64,000 nucleotides of DNA from positions 310,001 to 374,000 of the forward strand of contig NZ_LQIN01000001.1 of the NCBI RefSeq assembly GCF_001500065.1, in the 5' to 3' direction. Positions within the stretch are counted from its first letter, which is position 1. Each line of letters starts with the position of its first letter. The notes under the pieces were generated by a model, which saw only the letters and a list, made by a program, of their open reading frames with translations, searched no databases and was not told the DNA's origin. Made by a program: the position numbers and the translations under genes. This document shows, piece after piece, positions 1-7,061 of the stretch. Source of the stretch: Mycobacterium sp. IS-3022. GTDB lineage: Bacteria; Actinomycetota; Actinomycetes; Mycobacteriales; Mycobacteriaceae.

Positions 1-1
1 C

Positions 2-721
2 GATCGGGCGTGGGGGAGTTTTCTCGACGCGGGGACCGGAGTGAACTCACTCGAGTGGATCCTGACATTGCCCACCGAGCGCTGGACGGCGGTCACTGCC
101 GCCCGCGGCATGGCAGACAAGACCCGCGACGCCTTGGGATCGTCGGTGCGGCCGCAGGATCGGTTGCTCGTCGGCAATTGGATCGATGACAGTCTGCTCA
201 CCGGAGAAACCTTCGACACCGTGCTGGTCGACTACCTCGTCGGCGCAATCGAAGGTTTCGCGCCCTACTGGCAGGATCGAGTGTTCGAACGGCTGCGACC
301 GCTGGTTGCCGATGGTGGCCGCCTCTACGTCATCGGCTTGGAACCCTACGTCCAATTCGAACCGACCACCGAAAGCGGCAGAGTCATCTGGGAGATCGGT
401 CGCGTGCGGGACGCCTGTCTATTGCTTGCCGGCGAGCGACCCTACCGGGAATTTCCGCTGGACTGGATGCAGCGGCGGCTCGGCACGGCCGGCTTTCGCA
501 TGCTCGAAGCGCGGCGGTTTCCCATCCGGTATCGGGCCCGCTACATCGACAGTCAGCTCAACATGTGTCTCACGCGGCTCGAACGTTTTCCGTCTAAGGA
601 CCTCGGCTCGACCATGCGCGACTACGTCGAAGAACTCCGCGCCCGGGCGCTCGAACTCGAAGAACGCCAAGACGGTTTGAGACACGGCAACGATTACGTG
701 ATCGCCGCGGAACCCATGTAG
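2..721 (+). CDS. SAM-dependent methyltransferase-like protein, 5' end outside window
   Basis: The reading frame is open from base 2, so the gene begins before the window. A GTG at 41 could be mistaken for its start, but the codons before it read L-D-A-G-T-G, the glycine-rich SAM-binding motif I of class I methyltransferases, so 41 is internal. Further on are an acidic stretch in the position of motif II and a hydrophobic beta-strand (G-G-R-L-Y-V-I-G-L) typical of the Rossmann core. The C-terminal part is charged and probably helical. Nothing identifies the substrate. It ends 35 bases before the proposed start of the metal-uptake operon on the same strand, but a Fur/Zur-like box lies between, so the two are probably transcribed separately. 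Fold assignment is moderately sure; function is unknown. Confidence 0.6.
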   Translation, partial: DRAWGSFLDAGTGVNSLEWILTLPTERWTAVTAARGMADKTRDALGSSVRPQDRLLVGNWIDDSLLTGETFDTVLVDYLVGAIEGFAPYWQDRVFERLRPLVADGGRLYVIGLEPYVQFEPTTESGRVIWEIGRVRDACLLLAGERPYREFPLDWMQRRLGTAGFRMLEARRFPIRYRARYIDSQLNMCLTRLERFPSKDLGSTMRDYVEELRARALELEERQDGLRHGNDYVIAAEPM

Positions 722-734
722 GCGACTCCGGCAT

Positions 735-753
735 GAAAATGGTTATCATTGTC
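735..753 (+). promoter_or_regulatory. Fur/Zur-family operator in front of the metal ABC operon
   Basis: The 19-mer GAAAATGGTTATCATTGTC is an imperfect palindrome and agrees with the classical Fur box GATAATGATAATCATTATC at 15 of 19 positions by hand count. It ends three bases before a GTG (757) that gives a normal lipoprotein signal peptide. With a metal-binding lipoprotein downstream, a zinc (Zur/FurB) or manganese regulator is the likely binder. Which metal is inference. Confidence 0.65.
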
Positions 754-756
754 GCC

Positions 757-1725
757 GTGCTCACCGCCAAGACCATCGCTGTTCGCGCACTTCTCGCGGG
801 CCTCGCGCTAACTGCCTCGTCCGGGTTAGCGGCATGCGGGGGAGGTGGCGACTCCGGCCCTAACGCGGCGGACACCGGCGCGTGTCCGGCCACGCCAGTC
901 GACGTCGTGGTCAGCGTCGACCAATGGGGCGACATAGTCTCCGAGCTGGGCGGCGACTGCGCTCGCGTCACCACGGTGCTCGCCAGTTCGGCGGTCGACC
1001 CGCACGATTACGAACCCGCGCCCTCCGATGCGGCGAAGTTCGAGGGGGCCCAACTGGTGGTTGTCAACGGCGGCCACTACGACGAGTGGGCGGCCAAGCT
1101 CGCCGCCGGCGCGTCGCCGGAAGCGCCCGTCGTCGACGCGCTGGCCGTCGGCGGCGCGACCCATGACCACGAGGGCGAGAGCCACGACCACGAAGTGAAC
1201 CCTCACGCCTGGTACAACCCCGCGACGGTGACCGCGGTCGCCGACGCGGTCAGCGCGCGAATGCGCGACCTGTCGCCCGGCGCCGCGGGCTATTTCGACG
1301 AGCGTCGCACCGCGTTCAGTCAGGCCCTCAAGCCGTACGATCAGCTCATCGACTCAATCAGGTCCGGTGCCTCCGGCAAGTCCTATGCCGCAACCGAGAC
1401 CGTGTTCGACGACATGGGCGCGGCACTCGGCTTGGTCAACCGCACCCCTCGTGGTTATCAGGTCGCCTCGGCCAACGACTCCGAACCGTCGCCCGCGGAT
1501 CTCGATGCCTTCCTGCAACTGCTGGCCGATCGCGGCGTCGACGTGCTGATCTACAACGTGCAAACGGAAGGCGCTGTCCCGCAACAGCTTCAAGCGGCCG
1601 CAGAGCAGGCCGGAGTACCGGTGGTTGACATCACCGAAACCATGCCGCCGGATACGGACTCGTTCCAGAGCTGGCAGGTGAACCAGTTGACCGAAGTTGG
1701 CGAGGCACTCGGTGTCAGAACCTGA
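757..1725 (+). CDS. Zinc/manganese ABC transporter substrate-binding lipoprotein (ZnuA-like)
   Basis: Extracytoplasmic cluster A-I metal-binding protein that should capture Zn2+ (or Mn2+) and pass it to the permease encoded two genes downstream. From GTG 757 the protein has a positively charged start, a hydrophobic core and a lipobox ending L-A-A-C at about residue 27, so it should be a membrane-anchored lipoprotein of about 322 residues. An earlier ATG at 733 is in frame but would place the Fur-like box inside the coding region and add a hydrophobic extension. A histidine/acid-rich loop (THDHEGESHDHEVNPHAW) is characteristic of zinc-type binding proteins. It overlaps the ATPase gene by 14 bases. 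The family is clear; the metal is less so. Confidence 0.85.
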   Translation: MLTAKTIAVRALLAGLALTASSGLAACGGGGDSGPNAADTGACPATPVDVVVSVDQWGDIVSELGGDCARVTTVLASSAVDPHDYEPAPSDAAKFEGAQLVVVNGGHYDEWAAKLAAGASPEAPVVDALAVGGATHDHEGESHDHEVNPHAWYNPATVTAVADAVSARMRDLSPGAAGYFDERRTAFSQALKPYDQLIDSIRSGASGKSYAATETVFDDMGAALGLVNRTPRGYQVASANDSEPSPADLDAFLQLLADRGVDVLIYNVQTEGAVPQQLQAAAEQAGVPVVDITETMPPDTDSFQSWQVNQLTEVGEALGVRT

Positions 1726-2491
1726 TACCGACGGGGTGGCGCTGGCCTTCGACGACGTAAGCGCGGCGCGCGGCGGGCGACTGATCTGGTCGGAAGCGAC
1801 GTTCGAGGTGCCGGCGGGCGGCATCGTCGCCGTCATCGGATCCAACGGGGCGGGCAAGACCACGCTGCTGCAGATCGTGCTCGGCCTGCTACCGCCGGCG
1901 TCGGGACATGTCCGGGTCTTCGGGGAACCGGCCGGCGTGCTGAACAAGGCGATCGGCTACGTCCCGCAGAACTACGCGTCGGCCTCCGGTGAGGCGATCC
2001 GGGCACGGGACGCCGTGATGCTCGGCCTGATCGGGCACCGGTGGGGATTCGGCCGTCCGAGCCGCGACGACAACCGCCGCGTCGACGAAGTGCTCGCGGC
2101 CGTCGACGCCACGGCGGTTGCGCACAAGCGGCTGTCGCAGCTGTCGGGCGGGCAACGGCAGCGGGTCGCGTTGGCCGAGGCGCTCGTCTCGAAACCCCGG
2201 ATGCTGATCCTCGACGAGCCGCTGGCCTCGCTGGACCTGCGTAGCCAACGCGAGATCGTGGGCGTCCTCGAGCGGGTCAACACGGAGTTCGGCGTCACCA
2301 TCCTGGTCGTCGCGCACGATCTCAACCCGCTGCTGGGCGTGCTGACCAGTGCCATCTACCTGCTCGACGGGCATGCCCACTTCGACACTCTCGACGGTGT
2401 CGTCGACGAGACCCTGCTGAGCCACCTTTACGGCACCCGGGTGCAGGTCGTGCACACCCCGCAGGGCGAGCTGTACACGCGGAGGACGTGA
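1712..2491 (+). CDS. Metal ABC transporter ATP-binding protein (ZnuC-like)
   Basis: Cytoplasmic ATPase that powers the metal importer. It shows Walker A (G-S-N-G-A-G-K-T-T), the ABC signature LSGGQRQR, Walker B (M-L-I-L-D-E-P) and the H-loop (V-V-A-H-D-L). About 259 residues from GTG 1712, the normal size for the family. A TTG at 1697 is also in frame, but GTG 1712 removes a poorly conserved extension and leaves an overlap of 14 bases with the binding-protein gene, consistent with translational coupling. Its stop overlaps or abuts the permease start. The operon order binding protein, ATPase, permease is standard. Confidence 0.88.
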   Translation: MSEPDTDGVALAFDDVSAARGGRLIWSEATFEVPAGGIVAVIGSNGAGKTTLLQIVLGLLPPASGHVRVFGEPAGVLNKAIGYVPQNYASASGEAIRARDAVMLGLIGHRWGFGRPSRDDNRRVDEVLAAVDATAVAHKRLSQLSGGQRQRVALAEALVSKPRMLILDEPLASLDLRSQREIVGVLERVNTEFGVTILVVAHDLNPLLGVLTSAIYLLDGHAHFDTLDGVVDETLLSHLYGTRVQVVHTPQGELYTRRT

Positions 2492-3357
2492 TGACCACGA
2501 CCATCGTCGCGCTGGGCTACCAGGAGAACTGGTGGCACATCATCACGTCGGCATTCATGCGCAATGCGCTGATCGGCGGCACGATCGTCGCACTGGCCGC
2601 CGGGCTCATCGGTTACTTCGTCGTCGTGCGCAACACCGCGTTCGCCGCCCACGCGCTCGCCCACATCGGGCTGCCCGGCGCGACGGGCGCGGTCCTGGTC
2701 GGCGTCCCCGTCGCGGTCGGGCTGGGCGTCTTCTGTATCGGCGGCGCCCTGGTCATCGGGGCGCTGGGACGACGGGCCGCCGACCGCGAGGTGGCGACCG
2801 GCACCGTGCTGGCCATGGCGATGGGTCTCGGACTGTTCTTCAACTCGCTGGCGACCAGGAGTTCGAGCACCATGACCAACGTCCTGTTCGGCAACCTGCT
2901 GGCGATTTCGGGCCAACAGATCGCGACGTTCGCGGCGCTGCTGGTGGTGCTGGCGCTGTGCATCGCGATGATCTACCGGCCGCTGCTGTTCACCTCGGTC
3001 AACGCCCAGGTGGCCGACGCGAAAGGAGTGCCGGTGCGCGCCTTGTCGGTGGCCTTCATGGCGCTTCTCGGCCTGGCGGTGACGATGGCGGTGCAGGCGG
3101 TCGGCACGCTACTGCTGTTCGCGCTCGTCGTGACCCCCGCTGCCGCGGCGATCATGCTGACACCACGGCCGGGCAGTGCGATCGCGCTGTCCACCGGGTT
3201 CAGCCTCGCCTCGGTGTGGGCCGGGCTCGGGCTGTCGGCGATGTTCAACGCGCCACCCAGCTTCGTGATCGTCACGGTCGCGTGCAGCGTCTGGGCGGTG
3301 GTGTGGGCAGCGCAGCGTGGCCTTCGACAAACCGGCGATCGCGTGCTGGTCACCTGA
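2491..3357 (+). CDS. Metal ABC transporter permease (ZnuB-like)
   Basis: Integral membrane subunit of the metal importer (ABC-3 permease family), with about eight hydrophobic segments across 288 residues. The conserved cytoplasmic coupling region is visible around N-T-A-F-A-A-H-A-L-A-H-I-G-L-P-G. A GTG at 2488 precedes the ATG at 2491. A GGAGG at 2481-2485 is better spaced for the ATG, so I use 2491. Its gene touches the ATPase stop codon, so the three genes should be one transcript under the Fur-like box. Confidence 0.87.
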   Translation: MTTTIVALGYQENWWHIITSAFMRNALIGGTIVALAAGLIGYFVVVRNTAFAAHALAHIGLPGATGAVLVGVPVAVGLGVFCIGGALVIGALGRRAADREVATGTVLAMAMGLGLFFNSLATRSSSTMTNVLFGNLLAISGQQIATFAALLVVLALCIAMIYRPLLFTSVNAQVADAKGVPVRALSVAFMALLGLAVTMAVQAVGTLLLFALVVTPAAAAIMLTPRPGSAIALSTGFSLASVWAGLGLSAMFNAPPSFVIVTVACSVWAVVWAAQRGLRQTGDRVLVT

Positions 3358-3388
3358 GCGGGAAGCTGCTCGGCTACTCTCCGAGGGC

Positions 3389-4489
3389 ATGCCCAGGAGT
3401 CCCACGCCCAGACGGCGGGCCACCCTGGCATCCCTGGCGGCGGAACTGAAGGTTTCCCGCACCACGATCTCCAACGCCTACAACCGGCCTGATCAACTGT
3501 CGGCGGACCTTCGTGAGCGGGTACTCGCCACGGCGAAGCGGCTGGGCTACCCCGGCCCGGATCCGGTGGCGCGGTCGCTGCGCACCCGCAAGGCGGGTGC
3601 GGTCGGGCTGATGATCACCGAACCCCTCAACTACTCGTTCAGCGACCCGGCCGCGCTCGATTTCGTTGCCGGCCTGGCCGAGTCCTGTGAAGCGGCCGGG
3701 CAGGGATTGCTGCTGGTGGCGATCGGCCCCAACCGCAGTGTCAGCGACGGCACGGCTGCGGTGCTGGCCGCCGGGGTGGACGGTTTCGTGGTGTACTCCG
3801 CCTCCGACGACGACCCGTATCTCGCGGTGGTCCAGCAGCGCCATCTTCCGATGGTGGTCGTCGACCAACCCAAGGACGTACCGGGAGCCTCGCATGTGTG
3901 CATCGACGATCGTGCCGGGATGCGCCAGCTCGCCGAACACGTTCTGCAGCTTGGTCATCGGGAGATCGGCCTGTTGACCATGCGGCTGGGCCGCGACCGG
4001 CCGCGCAGCGGGTCAGGTCCGACGGTGGCCGACCCGGACCGGTTGCAGACGCCGCACTTCCACGTACAGCGGGAGCGAATCGCGGGCGTTCGGGATGCGA
4101 TGGTCGCGGCCGGCCTCGACCCGGAATCTCTGACCGTGGTGGAAAGCTATGAGCACCTTCGGACTTCGGGCGGGGCGGCGGCAGAGGTCGCGCTCAACGC
4201 CAACCCACGGCTGACCGCGCTGATGTGCACCGCCGATGTGCTGGCGCTCTCGGCGATGGACCATCTGCGGGGCCGGGGGATATACGTGCCGGGCCAGATG
4301 ACGGTCACCGGCTTCGACGGAGTCCCCGAGGCGCTGCGGCGCGGGCTCGCCACCGTCGCGCAGCCCAGCGTCGAAAAGGGTCGTCGCGCAGGGCAATTGC
4401 TGCACCACCCGCCACGGAGCGGGCTACCCGCGATCGAAGTGCTCGACACCGAGGTCGTCCGTGGCCGCACCGCGGGTCCGCCCGCCTAG
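3389..4489 (+). CDS. LacI-family transcriptional regulator (Rv3575c-like)
   Basis: DNA-binding repressor/activator with an N-terminal LacI helix-turn-helix (T-L-A-S-L-A-A-E-L-K-V-S-R-T-T-I-S-N-A-Y-N around residues 10-31) and a periplasmic-binding-protein-like effector domain. Length 366 from ATG 3389. An earlier in-frame start at 3317 would overlap the permease gene and add 24 unrelated residues. Its position next to kstR corresponds to Rv3575c in M. tuberculosis. The effector is unknown. The stop codon overlaps the convergent APH-like gene by four bases (CTAG). The nearest LacI-type palindrome I can see is at 6892-6905, in front of kstR. Confidence 0.85.
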   Translation: MPRSPTPRRRATLASLAAELKVSRTTISNAYNRPDQLSADLRERVLATAKRLGYPGPDPVARSLRTRKAGAVGLMITEPLNYSFSDPAALDFVAGLAESCEAAGQGLLLVAIGPNRSVSDGTAAVLAAGVDGFVVYSASDDDPYLAVVQQRHLPMVVVDQPKDVPGASHVCIDDRAGMRQLAEHVLQLGHREIGLLTMRLGRDRPRSGSGPTVADPDRLQTPHFHVQRERIAGVRDAMVAAGLDPESLTVVESYEHLRTSGGAAAEVALNANPRLTALMCTADVLALSAMDHLRGRGIYVPGQMTVTGFDGVPEALRRGLATVAQPSVEKGRRAGQLLHHPPRSGLPAIEVLDTEVVRGRTAGPPA

Positions 4490-5430
4490 ATTCCGGTCAG
4501 CGGCGCGGTGACGCGCCATTGGTCGATCATCGGCGCGATGCCCTCGACGAGCATCGGCAGGTCCGGCGCCATCGCCAGGGCCGCGATCATCGCGAGCCGG
4601 CCGGCCGCCTCGGTGATTTGCAGCACCCGAGTGTCGGTCGGTCGCAGTCCGAGCGAGACGGCGGCCGCGTCATACGCGGCGACAGCCTGCGGGCCCGTCA
4701 ACGCCAGGTCGGATTCGATCGCCCCCAACGTCACGAGTTCAAAGTCCGACCACAGGTCGCCGTCGGAAGTGGTGATCATGTTGTGGTACGGCGCGTCACC
4801 GTGGATGGTCTGCACTTCGACACCGGGAAACGCGGCCTCGAAGGCCGCGCGCGACGTCAGCACCGGGGCGATGACGGCCCATTCCCGTTGGGCGCGTTCG
4901 AGATCGGCTGCAGAAATCAATTCGGGCAAGCGCCGCAACTGTACAAGTCCCTCGGGGATGTAGGAGTTGAACGGCGCCCAGAACTCGAGTTCCCCGTCGT
5001 AGTCGCGAAGCGCGGCGTGCAACCGCGCGGTCTGCTCCATCCGCCGGCCCATCTCCGGCTCTGGGTTCGGAATCTGTTCGACGAACTGCCAGAACGTCAT
5101 CGAAAAACCGTTGCGCCGAACGGGTTCTCGCGGTACGAGCGGGCTGGGCGGTACGACGGGATGACCACGGTCGGCGAGCCATCCGGCCACCGCCAGTTCC
5201 GCGCGTTGTTGCCTCGTCTGCACGTGCGGGTTCTTCGCGTACGACGGCGGCAGTACGGTCGGCACCCGGACCACCACCGGAGCGGGCGACAGGTGGACGA
5301 TCACGGAGAACGCGTCGTAGAGCACCCGGGGTTCGTCCACCCGCAGGCCGAGGTCGACACCGGCCGCGGCGGCTGCGGCAACCGCGCGGTCGGTCCGAGC
5401 GGTGATCTCGGCGTCGGTCAGCACCGTCAA
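4486..5430 (-). CDS. Aminoglycoside phosphotransferase (APH)-fold kinase-like protein
   Basis: 314 residues from TTG 5430 (a GTG at 5424 is the alternative). It has the APH/choline kinase catalytic loop T-I-H-G-D-A-P-Y-H-N-M (H210-G-D212, N217) followed by the metal-binding D-F-E at 229-231. The family phosphorylates small molecules: antibiotics, sugars such as maltose, or choline. The real substrate cannot be read from sequence. The TTG start overlaps the stop of the trehalose-phosphatase gene, so it is probably the last gene of a kstR-otsB-APH transcript. A role linked to sugars is possible from that context only. Confidence 0.75.
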   Translation of the reverse strand: MTVLTDAEITARTDRAVAAAAAAGVDLGLRVDEPRVLYDAFSVIVHLSPAPVVVRVPTVLPPSYAKNPHVQTRQQRAELAVAGWLADRGHPVVPPSPLVPREPVRRNGFSMTFWQFVEQIPNPEPEMGRRMEQTARLHAALRDYDGELEFWAPFNSYIPEGLVQLRRLPELISAADLERAQREWAVIAPVLTSRAAFEAAFPGVEVQTIHGDAPYHNMITTSDGDLWSDFELVTLGAIESDLALTGPQAVAAYDAAAVSLGLRPTDTRVLQITEAAGRLAMIAALAMAPDLPMLVEGIAPMIDQWRVTAPLTGI

Positions 5431-6179
5431 CCCGGCTGCGAGCGACGCGCTTCGAGGAGGAACCTCAGCGCAGCGGCAACGTCTTCGGGCGAGTCCACCC
5501 GGTAGGTCGCCAACGTCTCGCCCGGCCCCACCTTCACGCCGACATCGTCGCCGCCCAGCCGCCGGAACGCCTTCTCGTCGGTGACGTCGTCGCCGAAAAA
5601 GACCACCGCGGTGGCGTTCTCCTGCGCTCTCAGGACGTCGACCGCCTGCCCTTTGTCGGTCTGGATCACCGCGAACTCCAGCACCGCCTTGCCTTCGGTC
5701 AGTTGCGCATCCCATGCCGTCGACGCCTCACGGGCCGCCGCCAGCGCCGCCTCGCCGTCGTCGGCGGAGGCGTTGCGGACGTGCAACGCAACGCTGGCGG
5801 GCTTGGTCTCGACGGTGACGCCCGGTCGGCCCGCCGCGATGGCGTCAAGTTCGGCGGTGATCCGGTCCAGCAACCCGCGGTCGACGTCATGGGTGAACCC
5901 GGACGCGAACTCGGCGCCGTGGCTGCCGACGAGATGCACCGTCGGCGGCAGCCCGGACAGCTCGCGCAGCACGTCGAGCGCGCGCCCGGAGATCAACGCG
6001 CTGGCCGTTTGCGGAACATCGGCCAGGGACGCCAGGGCATCGGCGGCATCGACGAGCGGTCGGGCGTCGGCAGGGTTGTTGACGATCGGTGCGAGGGTGC
6101 CGTCGAAGTCAGAGCTGACGAGCAGCCGCGGTGTCGCTGCGGCCGCGGTGAGCGCGCGCTGCAGATCCGCCGGGAGCAC
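5427..6179 (-). CDS. otsB: Trehalose-6-phosphate phosphatase, short form (OtsB family)
   Basis: Cytoplasmic HAD-superfamily phosphatase expected to convert trehalose 6-phosphate to trehalose, the last step of the OtsA-OtsB route. HAD motif I is S-D-F-D-G-T-L-A-P (D24, D26), motif II lies at A-L-I-S-G-R, and motif IV reads F-F-G-D-D-V-T-D-E-K-A-F. At 250 residues it is the compact catalytic form and lacks the long N-terminal domain of mycobacterial OtsB2 (391 residues in M. tuberculosis). GTG start at 6179. It begins two bases after the kstR stop and its stop overlaps the APH-like gene, so all three probably share a promoter. Confidence 0.8.
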   Translation of the reverse strand: MLPADLQRALTAAAATPRLLVSSDFDGTLAPIVNNPADARPLVDAADALASLADVPQTASALISGRALDVLRELSGLPPTVHLVGSHGAEFASGFTHDVDRGLLDRITAELDAIAAGRPGVTVETKPASVALHVRNASADDGEAALAAAREASTAWDAQLTEGKAVLEFAVIQTDKGQAVDVLRAQENATAVVFFGDDVTDEKAFRRLGGDDVGVKVGPGETLATYRVDSPEDVAAALRFLLEARRSQPG

Positions 6180-6181
6180 GC

Positions 6182-6862
6182 CTAGATCTTAGGGTGCTCC
6201 CCGTCGCCGATCAGCAGCCGCACAGCGAGATCCAGCCGCTTGCTGACGTCGGTCGCCGACGCCCGCCGGGTCAGCCAGGCGAGCAGATTCGACAGCCACA
6301 CATCGGAGATCACGCGGGCGATGTGGTACTGGTCCTCGGTCGGCTCGCCGTCGCTCATGGCGCGGGCGAACATCGAGTCCATCAACTTGCCGACATGGTC
6401 GACCTCACCGGCCGCCGACGCATCGGCGAACACGAACGCACGAGTCATCGCCTCGGTCAGCAGCGGATTGCGCTGCATCGCCCGGTTGAGCTTGCCCACC
6501 ATGATGTTGAGCCGCTGATACGGCGTGCCGCCGGTCAGCGCCGCGCGGTCGGTCTTGGCGTCGATCCGCTCGAACTCGCGCCCCAGCGCCGAAACCAGCA
6601 GATGGACCTTCGACGGGAAGTACCGGTAGAGGGTGCCGACCGCGACGTCGGCGCGTTCGGCCACGGCGCGCATCTGAACGGCTTCGTAGCCGCCTTTGGA
6701 CGCGATGGCCAACGTGGCATCCAGGATGCGCTTGCGACGCTCACGCTGGGCTTCGGAGCCGAGCTCGGACTCGGACAGCACCGCCACGTTCATCACCTGG
6801 CGCGGTCGGGAATCCGACGCCGAACCCGAGCTGGCGGGCGCTGACTGCGAGGGGCCGGACAT
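6182..6862 (-). CDS. kstR: TetR-family repressor of cholesterol catabolism KstR
   Basis: Represses the upper sterol-degradation regulon and is released by 3-oxo-sterol CoA-thioester intermediates (known for the family). The N-terminal TetR helix-turn-helix is clear (E-A-V-Q-M-R-A-V-A-E-R-A-D-V-A-V-G-T-L-Y-R-Y-F) and the protein matches M. tuberculosis KstR (Rv3574) almost throughout. From 6862 it has 226 residues. The first 23 are low-complexity, and an ATG at 6793 would give a form closer to the Rv3574 start. It is divergent from fadE34 with a perfect KstR operator between (7007-7020), as expected for autoregulation. otsB follows directly. Confidence 0.95.
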   Translation of the reverse strand: MSGPSQSAPASSGSASDSRPRQVMNVAVLSESELGSEAQRERRKRILDATLAIASKGGYEAVQMRAVAERADVAVGTLYRYFPSKVHLLVSALGREFERIDAKTDRAALTGGTPYQRLNIMVGKLNRAMQRNPLLTEAMTRAFVFADASAAGEVDHVGKLMDSMFARAMSDGEPTEDQYHIARVISDVWLSNLLAWLTRRASATDVSKRLDLAVRLLIGDGEHPKI

Positions 6863-6891
6863 GCGGCGGGCAACTCCTTCGTCGTGCGTTC

Positions 6892-6905
6892 TCGTTTCGA
6901 AACGA
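6892..6905. promoter_or_regulatory. 14-bp perfect palindrome upstream of kstR
   Basis: TCGTTTCGAAACGA is a perfect palindrome 30 to 43 bases upstream of the kstR start. It does not fit the KstR consensus TNNAACNNGTTNNA. Its even symmetry with a central CG is typical of LacI-family operators, and an uncharacterised LacI regulator is encoded at 3389-4489. The binder is inference. Confidence 0.45.
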
Positions 6906-7006
6906 TACGCATGCCGATCCTCATTTTCTCACCTCGACACCCGCATTGGCACCGACGTGTCCTGCTGTAATGACGGTCGACTTGACGTTCGATCGCTGGC
7001 ACTATT

Positions 7007-7020
7007 AGAACACGTTCTAG
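7007..7020. promoter_or_regulatory. KstR operator between kstR and fadE34
   Basis: TAGAACACGTTCTA matches the published KstR consensus TNNAACNNGTTNNA at every fixed position. It lies 41 bases before the fadE34 start and within the shared kstR/fadE34 promoter region, so it should control both directions. Confidence 0.88.
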
Positions 7021-7061
7021 TGAGGAGCACCGCCTTCTCACCCAATCGCTAGGAGTGGACG

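Noticed and set aside
41-43. GTG 41 as start of the first gene
   Set aside because: The upstream codons in the same frame complete the SAM-binding motif, so the gene starts before the window.
733-756. ATG 733 as start of the metal-binding lipoprotein
   Set aside because: It would place the Fur-like operator in the coding sequence and add a hydrophobic extension before a complete signal peptide.
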